Below, in pieces: positions 1 to 8,378 of a stretch of 64,000 nt of DNA; position 1 is the stretch's first letter, and each line of letters starts with the position of its first letter. The stretch lies in NCBI RefSeq assembly GCF_002796605.1, contig NZ_CP024923.1, positions 620,001 to 684,000 of the forward strand. The letters run 5' to 3'. The translations under genes and the position numbers were made by a program. Source of the DNA: Sphingomonas psychrotolerans (lineage in GTDB: Bacteria > Pseudomonadota > Alphaproteobacteria > Sphingomonadales > Sphingomonadaceae). Below the pieces are notes generated by a model. It saw only the letters and a program-made list of their open reading frames with translations. It was not told where the DNA came from and did not search any database.

Positions 1-195
1 TACGGCGCGAAGCCGGTCAACAATATGGGCTTTTCCGAGACGCGCGATTTCGTGCACTTCACCAATCTCGGCCGCTTCAACGAGCCCGGGTCGCCGATGA
101 AGGCGACGAACTTCTCGCAAGCCAAACACGGTGCCGTGGTATCGATCACGCCCGCGGAAATGCGGCGCCTTCAGGCCTGGTTCGAGAAGCGATAG
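1..195 (+). CDS. C-terminal end of a GH43-type glycoside hydrolase (partial)
   Basis: An open frame enters from the left edge and ends at TAG 193-195, leaving 64 residues. The tail has the look of the last beta-propeller strands of family 43 glycosidases (arabinofuranosidase/xylosidase type): a GFSETRDFVHF segment followed by a K-H-G-A-V-V-S-I-T motif close to the stop. GH43 enzymes hydrolyse arabinose- or xylose-containing glycans. The catalytic domain is outside the window, so substrate and signal peptide cannot be judged. It fits the carbohydrate-scavenging setting of the receptor genes to its right. The family call rests only on the C-terminal pattern. Confidence 0.6.
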   Translation, partial: YGAKPVNNMGFSETRDFVHFTNLGRFNEPGSPMKATNFSQAKHGAVVSITPAEMRRLQAWFEKR

Positions 196-259
196 ATAGC
201 TTGCGGACCCTGCCGCTATCGGATGGTACGGGGGCGATCCAAGGTTTCCCGGAGCGCAC

Positions 260-1045
260 ATGTCCCTGAGCTTCTTCCTCGCCATGATGTTGATCCAGCG
301 GGCCACGCCAGGCGTGACCGCGACAGAGAATCTTGCGGGCGACCGGATCGTGCCGCTCGTTTCGCATAGTGGCTCTTCCGGCCAATATTGCACCGCGGAT
401 GCACGATGGTGCCTCTCTCTGATCGAGGCGCAGAAGGAGGACGGGCAGGTCCTGCCGGCGGTTCGCCCCGGCAATGCCGCCGCGCCCACGCCGACACCGC
501 CTGCGGAGGAAGCCTATTCGAATGAGACGCATTCGCTTTGGCCGGGCCTGATCCTTCTGAAGAATGGGGGCTTTCTGGCGGGCGTCGAAACGCGGACCAG
601 CACTGCCTATTCCGGAGGGGGAGGCAGTGCCACCGAGTTGCGGCTGTTCCGCGTCTCCGCCGATGGGCAAGCGGCCGCGAAGCCGGTGTTGATTGTGCCC
701 ATCGGCGCGTCGCTGTTGATCCGCGCGTGTTTCGGCGAAAACGACATGAAGAAACGCCGCGGCGCCTGCCATGACGAATACAGCTTCTCGGCCAGCCTCG
801 GGCTTGCGCGTGAGGCCGCGGCTGGCCTGCCGATTTTCTCCTACGTCACCACGGCGCACGCCTTTCCGCGCGGCGTTTCGCGGCTCGAGGATTCGACCGC
901 GAAATCCCGGCTGAGGAAATCCGATCTCGTGCAGGAACGCGATCCCGAGTGCAGCTTCTCCCGGAAGTTTCGCTTCGATGTCGCCGCGGGCGCCTATCAA
1001 CCAGAATCGCAACTGCCGGATTGTTCGGCGTATACCGTGCCGTGA
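260..1045 (+). CDS. Secreted hypothetical protein
   Basis: A 261-residue protein of unknown function starting at ATG 260, with GGAG seven bases upstream. The N-terminus is short and hydrophobic (MSLSFFLAMMLIQ) and could be a weak signal peptide. The rest holds a Pro/Ala linker near residue 75, a Gly-rich stretch (SGGGGS) near 118, and cysteine pairs near 44/51, 157/169 and at 230/256, which would suit a disulfide-bonded periplasmic protein. It converges on the receptor gene to its right, and a strong hairpin separates them. The opposite strand is also open over this stretch, but its product is Arg-rich and has no start signal, so the plus strand is preferred. I recognise no family. Confidence 0.6.
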   Translation: MSLSFFLAMMLIQRATPGVTATENLAGDRIVPLVSHSGSSGQYCTADARWCLSLIEAQKEDGQVLPAVRPGNAAAPTPTPPAEEAYSNETHSLWPGLILLKNGGFLAGVETRTSTAYSGGGGSATELRLFRVSADGQAAAKPVLIVPIGASLLIRACFGENDMKKRRGACHDEYSFSASLGLAREAAAGLPIFSYVTTAHAFPRGVSRLEDSTAKSRLRKSDLVQERDPECSFSRKFRFDVAAGAYQPESQLPDCSAYTVP

Positions 1046-1048
1046 GGT

Positions 1049-1085
1049 CGTTGCATCCGGGCCCGCAGAGAGCCCGGATGCGACG
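1049..1085. terminator. Bidirectional terminator hairpin
   Basis: GCATCCGGGC (1053-1062) pairs perfectly with GCCCGGATGC (1072-1081), and the stem extends to 14 bp through 1049-1052 with one G-U wobble. It fills the 44-bp gap between two convergent stop codons (1045 and 1090). There is no clear T-run, so it probably acts as a hairpin stop or 3'-end protector for both transcripts. Confidence 0.75.
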
Positions 1086-1089
1086 CGCA

Positions 1090-3855
1090 CTACATGCGGA
1101 AGGACACGCTGCCCACGAAGGTACGGCCGTTCTTGTAGAAGGCCGAGGGCCGATCGGGCGTGCCACTATATTGCAGATAGGTCTCGTCGAGCAGGTTCTG
1201 CGCCTGAACCGAGACGGTGACGTTGTCGGTCAGCTTGAACGCCGCCGAGGCATCGAGCTGATGATAGGGTGCGACCATTTCCTGCGAGCCCAGCCGCCCG
1301 ATCGTCCGGAAATAAGAGGACCGGTAATTGTAGCTCAGACGCGCCTGGAACGGTCCGCTCTCGAAATAGGGAATGATGTTGACGGTGTGCTTCGAGAGAT
1401 AGGGAAGGTTGAGCTTCTCGGTGGTATTCAGCGTCGTCGAGGTGCTGCTGTCCTGATAGGCATAATTCGCCTGGATGCCGAACCCGCCCCAGATCTCCGC
1501 CTGGCCATGGACGAGCACCCCGTTGACCTTCGCCTTGCCGCCATTGACCGGCTGCGACACGCTGTACCGGTTTTCTAGCTGCCCGGTCAGCGAGTTGAAC
1601 AGCGTCACGCCTTCCTGGCGCGTGTTGACGATGTAGTTGGAAATCTCGCGGCGATAGAGCTCGAGCGAAAGCAGCGCGCCGGGCGCCGGATAATATTCCG
1701 CAGTGACTTCGTAATTGGTCGATTCATACGGCTTCAGATTGGGATTGCCGCCGCCCGCGTCATAAGTGACGTCGTTCTGGGTGATCGAGGCCGCCAGATC
1801 CTGATAGCGCGGCCGGGAGATCACCTTGGCCACCGCGCCGCGGAAGATCAGCTTGGGGTTGACCTCATAGGCGACGTTGAACGCCGGCAGGAACTTCAGA
1901 TAATCGGTCGCGGTACTGGTCGGTACCGGGCGCGGATTGGGATCCGCCGGTGTCGGCAGCGTCAACGCATATTGCGACACATCCTTGGTATAGACCAGTC
2001 GTCCGCCGATATTGCCGCGCAGTCCGCCGTGCTCGAAGTTGAGCTGGACATAGCTCGCCGCGACTGTCTCCTTCACCCGGGTGGAGGCGCCGACCTTGTC
2101 GACGAGCGGCGAATTGATCGCATCAGCGAGGATGTCGACCACCGATTGCTGCGACAGGTTCAGATATTGAGTCGCACTGCCACTGCCACCGGTGCCGCTG
2201 AAGATGCCCTCGGGAGTCACCGACGTGTCGACACCCAGCTGCGAGCCGAGCAGCGACTGCTGGAGATAGGTGTTCACCCCGCGCGCATCGACGCGGTTGA
2301 CATGGTGGTTGAAACGGCTGCCGATGAGGATCTCGGTAAAGAGGCCGCCGACCGGCACGGTCGCGTCGAAACCGGCATAGATGTCGCTGTCGGTGGTGAC
2401 GCTGTAATCGAGCCCGCCGATCTGCGCGGCGACCAGCGGCGTCCCGTTGATCAGCACCGGGCTGCCCTCGATCGTCGCGGGGTTGTTGTTCGGATTGGTG
2501 AAATAGTTCGCCGGATTGGTCAGATCACCGACGAAATTGACGTTGGCCGAGGTCGGGCTGATCGAATAGCTGAACGGCAACCGGGTCTGGACGTTGAACA
2601 GATATTCGGGGTTCCGCCCGCCAGTCGCCTTGCTCCAGCCGCCGGCAAAGGACAGCTTGGCGCCGTCATCGCCTTCCCAGTCCGCGAAGAAGTTGAGATT
2701 GTCGGTTTTGAGCTTGGTGTGACGGACGAGCGTGTCGAGCTGCGCGCTCTGGCCGGTGGCGGCGCCGAAACTGGCATCGGTCACCACGCCGTTCGAGATG
2801 GTCGCCGATTGCAACACGTCGCCCGTCCAGGCGCCGGGGATCGTGTACATCGACTGGCTGTAATTGTTGTAATTGCCTTCGATGTGCGTGCCGTTGAGTG
2901 TCAGCGTAAGGTCGCTCGACGGGCGTAGCTGGACGGTGCCGGCGACGCTGACGCGTTCGCGCTGCTGTTGGAAATAGGCATAGTTGATGCCGAAGGGCGA
3001 CGCCGCCTTGTCGAGGTCGGCGAGGGTGCCGCCGGTGATCACGGCGTTCGGGTTCTTGAGCACGCGCTGACCCGCGCCGTTCGTCGTCATGAACGGGCTG
3101 CCGGAACCGTTGGCATTGTCATAGCCGAAGAACTCGACTCCCGAGCGCACGAGATTCTGCTTGTCGTACGTGGCCGCGATCTGGGCGCCGAACGTCTCCG
3201 CTTCGTTCTTCCAGCTGTAAAGACCGGAGGCGCGGATGTTCCCCTTCTCCGCTCGGTCATTGTAAGCATAGCCGCCCGACGCGAAGATCGAATTGGCCTT
3301 CAGCTCCAGCGGTCGGCGCGTGCGGACGATCACGGTGCCGCCGAGGCTGCCTTCCTCGATCCGCGCCTCTGGCGACTTGTAGACTTCGAGCCGGTCGACC
3401 AGCTCGGGGGCGAGCAGCGAATAATTGAAGGTGCGGCTGCTGGGATCATTGTCGTTGCCGCCCCAATCGGCCGAGGCGAGGCCGTGGCCGTCGAGCAGCA
3501 TGCGGTTGAGCGCCGGATCGGTGCCGAGGATCGCTACCTTCTCACCCTCGCCGAAGCGGCGATCGATCGAGACGCCGGGAATATGCGACAGCGATTCCGC
3601 CACGTTGCGATCGGGGAACTTGCCGATGTCCTCCGACGAGATCACGTCCACCACTGCGTTTGCATTGCGCTTCACTTCGATCGCCTGGCGAAGGCTGCTG
3701 GCATAGCCGGTGACGACGATCTCCTCGCCGGCAGCATCGGTGCCCGATTGGGTTGCGGCTTCGCTCGGCGGCGTAGCGGGGGCCTCTTGCGCCTGCGCGC
3801 CGGCGGCGAAGCAGGTCAGGGCCGATGACAGCAGAATCGTCTGTCGCAAACGCAT
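1090..3855 (-). CDS. TonB-dependent receptor (TIGR01782-like)
   Basis: Outer-membrane active-transport receptor of 921 residues. A signal peptide occupies about residues 1-23 (MRLRQTILLSSALTCFAAGA). A TonB-box-like EEIVVTGYASSLRQAIE follows at about 45, then a plug domain (VVDVISSEDIGKFPDRN) and a 22-strand barrel ending in aromatic FVGSVSFRM. The SLRQAIEVKRNA and EDIGKFPDRNVAESL signatures are typical of the Xanthomonas/Caulobacter receptor family, many of which carry plant-derived glycans. I chose ATG 3855 because AAGGA lies eight bases upstream; an in-frame GTG at 3870 would add five residues. It is divergent from the receptor at 4303 and shares its control region. The ligand is unknown. 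Confidence 0.93.
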   Translation of the reverse strand: MRLRQTILLSSALTCFAAGAQAQEAPATPPSEAATQSGTDAAGEEIVVTGYASSLRQAIEVKRNANAVVDVISSEDIGKFPDRNVAESLSHIPGVSIDRRFGEGEKVAILGTDPALNRMLLDGHGLASADWGGNDNDPSSRTFNYSLLAPELVDRLEVYKSPEARIEEGSLGGTVIVRTRRPLELKANSIFASGGYAYNDRAEKGNIRASGLYSWKNEAETFGAQIAATYDKQNLVRSGVEFFGYDNANGSGSPFMTTNGAGQRVLKNPNAVITGGTLADLDKAASPFGINYAYFQQQRERVSVAGTVQLRPSSDLTLTLNGTHIEGNYNNYSQSMYTIPGAWTGDVLQSATISNGVVTDASFGAATGQSAQLDTLVRHTKLKTDNLNFFADWEGDDGAKLSFAGGWSKATGGRNPEYLFNVQTRLPFSYSISPTSANVNFVGDLTNPANYFTNPNNNPATIEGSPVLINGTPLVAAQIGGLDYSVTTDSDIYAGFDATVPVGGLFTEILIGSRFNHHVNRVDARGVNTYLQQSLLGSQLGVDTSVTPEGIFSGTGGSGSATQYLNLSQQSVVDILADAINSPLVDKVGASTRVKETVAASYVQLNFEHGGLRGNIGGRLVYTKDVSQYALTLPTPADPNPRPVPTSTATDYLKFLPAFNVAYEVNPKLIFRGAVAKVISRPRYQDLAASITQNDVTYDAGGGNPNLKPYESTNYEVTAEYYPAPGALLSLELYRREISNYIVNTRQEGVTLFNSLTGQLENRYSVSQPVNGGKAKVNGVLVHGQAEIWGGFGIQANYAYQDSSTSTTLNTTEKLNLPYLSKHTVNIIPYFESGPFQARLSYNYRSSYFRTIGRLGSQEMVAPYHQLDASAAFKLTDNVTVSVQAQNLLDETYLQYSGTPDRPSAFYKNGRTFVGSVSFRM

Positions 3856-4302
3856 CACATATTCCTTCACAAGCGCGGAGCGGATGCGCCGCCTGGATGT
3901 CGAACTCTAGCGCCGAGGATACGCCGGCGGCATCGCCTGTTTGTCACGATCCGGGATCGACATGGCCCACAGGTGTACCAATAGGCATAGCCAAAGCATA
4001 CCATTGGAGCGACTGGCTCCGTTTTCGGTACGTCGCAGAAAATGCAGAATTTGTCGCGAATTATGGCTCAGATAAGCGGTGGAAAGCGGTGAATGGCCGT
4101 GAGGGGCAGGGGCGAGGGTCGCCCAAAGGTACCATTTCGACGTGAATGGTATGGTACCAGCATAAGCGATATTCTTCGCTGAGGGGCAAGCCAAGGCTCA
4201 ACAGTTCGGGCCGACAAATCGTGCTTGCACGCCATTTGGTATACCATATTCTGGCTACGATACTGACATTCCAAAGAAGTGCAGTAACAGGGAGAAATCG
4301 GA
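3856..4302. promoter_or_regulatory. Divergent receptor control region with repeated GGTAtACCA palindromes
   Basis: This 447-bp spacer separates two divergent receptor genes and holds no credible gene. It carries a family of related palindromic or half-palindromic sites: GGTGTACCA (3972-3980), GCATACCA (3996-4003), GGTACC (4128-4133), TGGTACCA (4152-4159) and TGGTATACCA (4237-4246). GntR-family repressors commonly bind TGGT-N-ACCA symmetry, so I infer a shared repressor; no regulator gene lies next to the spacer. Confidence 0.5.
4225..4252 (+). promoter_or_regulatory. Putative promoter with operator in the spacer
   Basis: TTGCAC (4225-4230) and TATTCT (4247-4252) are spaced 16 bp apart and suit a sigma-70 promoter for the receptor at 4303. 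The perfect palindrome TGGTATACCA (4237-4246) fills the spacer and abuts the -10 box, an arrangement that would let a bound protein block RNA polymerase. Confidence 0.5.
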
Positions 4303-7300
4303 ATGAACGAACGCCGTAGATGGTGTGGAGTCAGCGCGACTGTTTTGAGCTTGATGCTGGCGCATCCTGCCCTGGCCCAGCAAAGCGTACCGGAATCGTC
4401 AGCGGCGGAAACCGAGCCTTCCTCTCAAAGCGCCGAGGCGCAAGAGGAGCCGGGCAGCGTATCCGGCGGGGACATCCTCGTAACCGGCACCCGTATTCGC
4501 CGCACCGACGTGTCCACCGCCACCCCGATCACGGTCGTCGATAGGGAAATGCTCACGCAGCGCGGGCTGGGTCGGCTGGACGAGACACTGAGCGCGATTC
4601 CCCAGATCGCGCCCATGCTCGGCGAACGCGGCAGCAACGATCCCCGGCTCGGGCCGGCGCGGATCAACCTGCGCAAGCTGGGCACCGGGCGCACGCTCAA
4701 TCTGCTCAATGGCGAGCGGATGACCAACGACGTCAACATCATCCCCTCGGCGCTGGTCGAGCGAGTCGATGTGCTGACCGGCGGTGCCTCGGCCGTCTAT
4801 GGCTCGGACGCGATCGCCGGCGTGGTCAACTTCATCGTCAAGCGGCGCTACGAGGGGCTCGAACTCAACGCCGAGGCGAGCACCCAGCAGAGCACCAACG
4901 ACAATGCGTTCATGCTCAACCTGCTCGACGAGGCCGGCTATCCCAAGCCCGACCGCAACGTGTGGGGCGGGCAGCAATATTTCGCCAGCCTGACTGCGGG
5001 CATGAATTTCGCCGACGATCGCGGCAATTTCAGCCTGTTCGGCAGCTTTCGCCGCACGGTGCCGATGGCGTTCAGCAAGTTCGATCACACCGCTTGCCCG
5101 CTCCAGATGAACCCGCCCTGGGTTCCGGTTCAGACCAACGACACCTGGACCTGCGGCTTCACCGAGTACAATCCCTACAACTGGTTCGCCGCAGGCGGCG
5201 GCGAATGGACCAACGCCACGGACGGATCGCGCAACTGGCGCGAATATGATCCCGACGACATCGTCCGCGTGCCCCAGCGCGACTATCTCCAGCGCAGCAC
5301 CCGCACCTATAATGCCGGCGGCTTCTTCAGCTTCGACTTCAGCTCCTCGCTCAAGTTCGACGCCAATTTCCTCTATACCCGATACAAGCAGCAGGGCCGC
5401 AATGCGCAGGCAGTGGGCTTCTATGCTCCCGAATTCGAAATGCCCTGCGACAACCCGTTCATGAGCCCGCAGCAAGCGGCGATCGTGTGCGGCGCCAATG
5501 CCGGCGTCGCGGGCGCGACCGCGCCTTTCTCGATGACGATCTTCCGGCCGGATTATACCAATGACTATCGAAACGACGTCAGCGACTGGCGCGGCGCGGC
5601 GCATCTGAGCGGCAACATCACCGACGATATCCGCTTCGATCTGAGCGGCCAGAAATCGCGGCGCATCGAGAAATACAACGGCAGCGATATTTTCGATTAT
5701 TGGCTGATGTTCCCCCGCTTCACCAATGCCATGCAGGTGGGCAGCGTCAACGGCAAGCCGACCTGTCTGTCGGTGATCAACGGTACCGATCCCGACTGCG
5801 TGCCGCTCGACGCGTTCAGCACCGCTCCGCCCGACGAAGCGGTATGGGATTATATCACCCGCACCGGCGGCAGCCGCGTCCAGATCGATCAGATCGTGCT
5901 GAACGGTTCGGTTTCCGGAACGCTGGGCACATTGGGGTTGAAAAGCCCGTTCGCGAACAGCGCGCTCGGTTTCGCGATCGTCGCCGAGCACCGCTGGAAC
6001 CGCGTGTCGGAATCGGGCAGCGGCGCCTATGACTGGTGGTCGCGTTATGCCTCGTCGGACGTGGTCAACGAACTTGGCGGCGAACTCGAACTCCCGCTGG
6101 TCCAGAACAAGCCGTTCGTCGAGGAACTGACCGTCAGCGGCGCCTATCGCATCTCCGACTATCGCTCGCTCGACAAGCTCGTGCACACTTGGAAGGCGGA
6201 CTTCACCTATCGCCCGTTCGCCGGGCTGGGTTTCCGTGGCAGCCTCAACAAGGCGCTGCGCCAGGGCGTGCTCGAGCGGCTTCAGACCGCGGCTCCCTAT
6301 ACCGGCAGTTTCCGCGATTTCTGCGCACCGCCCCGCACCGGGTCCACATTGACGCGCTACAGCTTCGAACAATGCGCCGCGAGCGGGATCACCCGGCAGC
6401 AGTATGATTCGCTGACCACCTATGGCGGATGCGACACCAACGGGCTGTGCCCGGTGCTGTACCGGCCGGGCGGCAACCCGAACCTGCAGCCCGAACGCTC
6501 CCGGAGCGTCACCGCGGGCGTGGTTCTGCAGCCGCGCTTCCTGCGTGGGTTCACCGCGTCGCTGGATTATTTCGCGATCAAGATCACCGGTGCGTTCGAA
6601 TGGATCCGCACCGATCTGGTCGCGGACCAGTGCTTCAACCAGAACGTCTCTTTCTATTGCGGGCTGATCACGCGCGATGCCGGCACCGGCGCGGTGACCG
6701 AAATCAACGCGCGCTACATGAATTCGGGCTTCGTCGAGACCAAGGGCTATGATTTCGGACTGAGCTACAATTGGGCGGACCCGTCGAAGCTGATCGGCGT
6801 CGACATCGGCACGCTCAACTTCGGCTTCAACGGGACCCTCAATACCACCTACAACCGGCAATTCGCGCCCAATTCCCCGGTCTATTCGTGCCTAGGCTAT
6901 TTCGGCTTCTTCTGCGCCGAACCCTCGCCGAAATATCGTCACTATGCCTCGATCGGCTGGGGCATGCCGTGGAAGGGGAACGTGACCCTGCTCTGGCGCT
7001 ATGCGTCGGCGACCAAAAACTCGAAGCTGGCGCCCAACGCGCCGCTCGCCTCGCGCCCGTCGCCGGGCAACACCGACACCTATCCGCTGATCCCGAAGAT
7101 GCCGGTGCTGAGCCTGTTCGATCTGGCGCTGACCTATCCGATCAGCCGTTCGATAGACGTGCGGTTCAACGTCCAGAACCTGTTCGACAAGGATCCGCCG
7201 ATGGCGGGCTATGCCGATGCGGGCACCGGCGCGTGGTTCAATACCTATCCCCAATATGATTCCTGGGGGCGCACGCTCCGCGTCGCCGTGCGTGCCAAAC

Positions 7301-7308
7301 TCTGGTGA
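4303..7308 (+). CDS. TonB-dependent receptor
   Basis: Outer-membrane receptor of 1001 residues. The signal peptide ends near residue 26 (LMLAHPALAQQ). An acidic Ser/Glu-rich linker follows, then a TonB-box-like DILVTGTRIRR at about 58 and a plug domain (TPITVVDREMLTQRG; LNLLNGERM; VERVDVLTGGASAVYGSDA). The barrel ends RVAVRAKLW. Many cysteine-containing extracellular loops lie in the middle third. GGGAG upstream of ATG 4303 supports the start. It resembles the receptor at 54115 in plug sequence (ASAVYGSDA) and belongs to a different subfamily from its divergent neighbour. The substrate is not apparent. Confidence 0.93.
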   Translation: MNERRRWCGVSATVLSLMLAHPALAQQSVPESSAAETEPSSQSAEAQEEPGSVSGGDILVTGTRIRRTDVSTATPITVVDREMLTQRGLGRLDETLSAIPQIAPMLGERGSNDPRLGPARINLRKLGTGRTLNLLNGERMTNDVNIIPSALVERVDVLTGGASAVYGSDAIAGVVNFIVKRRYEGLELNAEASTQQSTNDNAFMLNLLDEAGYPKPDRNVWGGQQYFASLTAGMNFADDRGNFSLFGSFRRTVPMAFSKFDHTACPLQMNPPWVPVQTNDTWTCGFTEYNPYNWFAAGGGEWTNATDGSRNWREYDPDDIVRVPQRDYLQRSTRTYNAGGFFSFDFSSSLKFDANFLYTRYKQQGRNAQAVGFYAPEFEMPCDNPFMSPQQAAIVCGANAGVAGATAPFSMTIFRPDYTNDYRNDVSDWRGAAHLSGNITDDIRFDLSGQKSRRIEKYNGSDIFDYWLMFPRFTNAMQVGSVNGKPTCLSVINGTDPDCVPLDAFSTAPPDEAVWDYITRTGGSRVQIDQIVLNGSVSGTLGTLGLKSPFANSALGFAIVAEHRWNRVSESGSGAYDWWSRYASSDVVNELGGELELPLVQNKPFVEELTVSGAYRISDYRSLDKLVHTWKADFTYRPFAGLGFRGSLNKALRQGVLERLQTAAPYTGSFRDFCAPPRTGSTLTRYSFEQCAASGITRQQYDSLTTYGGCDTNGLCPVLYRPGGNPNLQPERSRSVTAGVVLQPRFLRGFTASLDYFAIKITGAFEWIRTDLVADQCFNQNVSFYCGLITRDAGTGAVTEINARYMNSGFVETKGYDFGLSYNWADPSKLIGVDIGTLNFGFNGTLNTTYNRQFAPNSPVYSCLGYFGFFCAEPSPKYRHYASIGWGMPWKGNVTLLWRYASATKNSKLAPNAPLASRPSPGNTDTYPLIPKMPVLSLFDLALTYPISRSIDVRFNVQNLFDKDPPMAGYADAGTGAWFNTYPQYDSWGRTLRVAVRAKLW

Positions 7309-7334
7309 CGATACGTTAGACCGGCAATGGCGGC

Positions 7335-7391
7335 TTGCCCTCTATCCCTGCCGACAATATGATCCATATATGATTCGTATAGTCGGCAGGG
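7335..7391 (+). promoter_or_regulatory. Promoter framed by a perfect inverted repeat
   Basis: TTGCCC (7335-7340), 17 bp, then TATGAT (7358-7363) make a good sigma-70 promoter for the ParD-like/map pair. CCCTGCCGAC (7346-7355), inside the promoter spacer, is a perfect inverted repeat of GTCGGCAGGG (7382-7391), which also contains the ribosome-binding region of the next gene. The arms are 36 bp apart centre to centre. The layout suggests an operator, possibly for autoregulation. Confidence 0.5.
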
Positions 7392-7395
7392 TTTG

Positions 7396-7608
7396 ATGGG
7401 TATCGTCAACATAGAGGAGGAGCTGCACGAACAGCTACGCAAGGCCAGCAGGGTGTCCTGTCGCTCGATCAACGCCCAGGCGGCATTCTGGATCAAGATC
7501 GGGATGCTCTGCGAGTTGAATCCGCAGCTGACATTCCAGCAAATCATGGGCCGTGAACTCAGGGAGGCTGGCGTCGATCCTCACGATGTCGCAGTCGCCA
7601 CCGAATGA
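7396..7608 (+). CDS. ParD-like antitoxin-family protein
   Basis: A 70-residue protein of the ParD-like family (Pfam ParD_like). It begins MGIVNIEEELHEQLRKAS and continues SRVSCRSINAQAAFWIKIG, the usual ribbon-helix-helix-like pattern. Such proteins resemble type II antitoxins and DNA-binding autoregulators. The start is ATG 7396 behind GGCAGGG; a TTG at 7393 is less likely. Its stop overlaps the start of the methionine aminopeptidase gene (ATGA, 7605-7608), so the two are translationally coupled. No RelE/ParE-type toxin is present; the partner here is the aminopeptidase. Whether it binds DNA, the aminopeptidase, or both is unknown. Confidence 0.75.
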   Translation: MGIVNIEEELHEQLRKASRVSCRSINAQAAFWIKIGMLCELNPQLTFQQIMGRELREAGVDPHDVAVATE

Positions 7609-8378
7609 TCAAATCGCCGGCGGAGCTCGCGCTCATGACCGAATCCGGTCGCCTTCTGGCGTCGGTATTCACGTATCTCGACGGTCAGGAGCTGGCCGGC
7701 CGGACGACGATGGAGGTCAACGATCTGGTGGAAGCGTTGATCGTCGATCAACTCGGCGCGCGGCCGGCCAGCAAAGGCCAATATGGCTATGGCTTCGTCC
7801 TGAACTGTTCAAGGAACGAGGTCGTGTGCCACGGCGTCCCGTCCACCGAGGACGTGTTGCAGGACGGCGATATCGTCAATTTCGACATCACGCTGGAAAA
7901 GAACGGATATATTGCCGATTCGAGCAAGACCTTCTGCATCGGCGAGGTCTCGCCCGCGGCCCAGCGGCTCGTCCGGACGACCTATGAGGCGATGTGGAAG
8001 GGCATTCACACCGTCCGGCCCGGCGCGCGGCTAGGCGACATCGGCTTCGCTATCGAGAGGCATGCCAGGCGCGCCGGCTATTCGATCGTGCGGGACTATT
8101 GCGGGCACGGCATCGGACGCGAGATGCACGAGGAGCCGCAGATACTGCATTTCGGAAAGCCCGGAACCGGTTTGACGCTCCGCGAGGGCATGGTCTTCAC
8201 GATCGAGCCGATGCTGAATCAGGGCCGCAGGATGGTCCACACCGAAGACGATGGCTGGACGGTCGTCACCGTGGACGGGAAATTGTCCGCACAGTTCGAG
8301 CACACCGTCGCGGTGACCGGTGACGGCGTTCGCGTCCTTACGCTGCGGCCCGACGAGGTCCCTCCGTCACGCGCGTGA
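7605..8378 (+). CDS. map: Type I methionine aminopeptidase
   Basis: A 257-residue cytosolic metalloprotease that removes the initiator methionine from nascent proteins. The pita-bread fold is complete, with all five metal ligands visible: D94 (VNFDITLE), D105 (YIADSSKTF), H168 (CGHGIGREMHEEP), E201 (FTIEPML) and E232 (AQFEHTV). The substrate-binding histidine is H76 (VCHGVPS). It overlaps the upstream ParD-like gene by 4 bp and its 3' end overlaps the convergent phospholipase gene by 12 bp. Because it is coupled to an antitoxin-like gene, it is probably an accessory copy rather than the housekeeping enzyme; that is inference. Confidence 0.93.
   Translation: MIKSPAELALMTESGRLLASVFTYLDGQELAGRTTMEVNDLVEALIVDQLGARPASKGQYGYGFVLNCSRNEVVCHGVPSTEDVLQDGDIVNFDITLEKNGYIADSSKTFCIGEVSPAAQRLVRTTYEAMWKGIHTVRPGARLGDIGFAIERHARRAGYSIVRDYCGHGIGREMHEEPQILHFGKPGTGLTLREGMVFTIEPMLNQGRRMVHTEDDGWTVVTVDGKLSAQFEHTVAVTGDGVRVLTLRPDEVPPSRA

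Noticed and set aside
146..1090. Long minus-strand open frame opposite the secreted hypothetical gene
   Set aside because: It is Arg-rich, has no start signal and overlaps both neighbours; the plus-strand frame has a ribosome-binding site and plausible protein composition.
4399..6861. 820-codon minus-strand frame inside the receptor gene at 4303
   Set aside because: An antisense shadow typical of high-GC coding DNA; low-complexity Ala/Arg/Gly composition and no family match.
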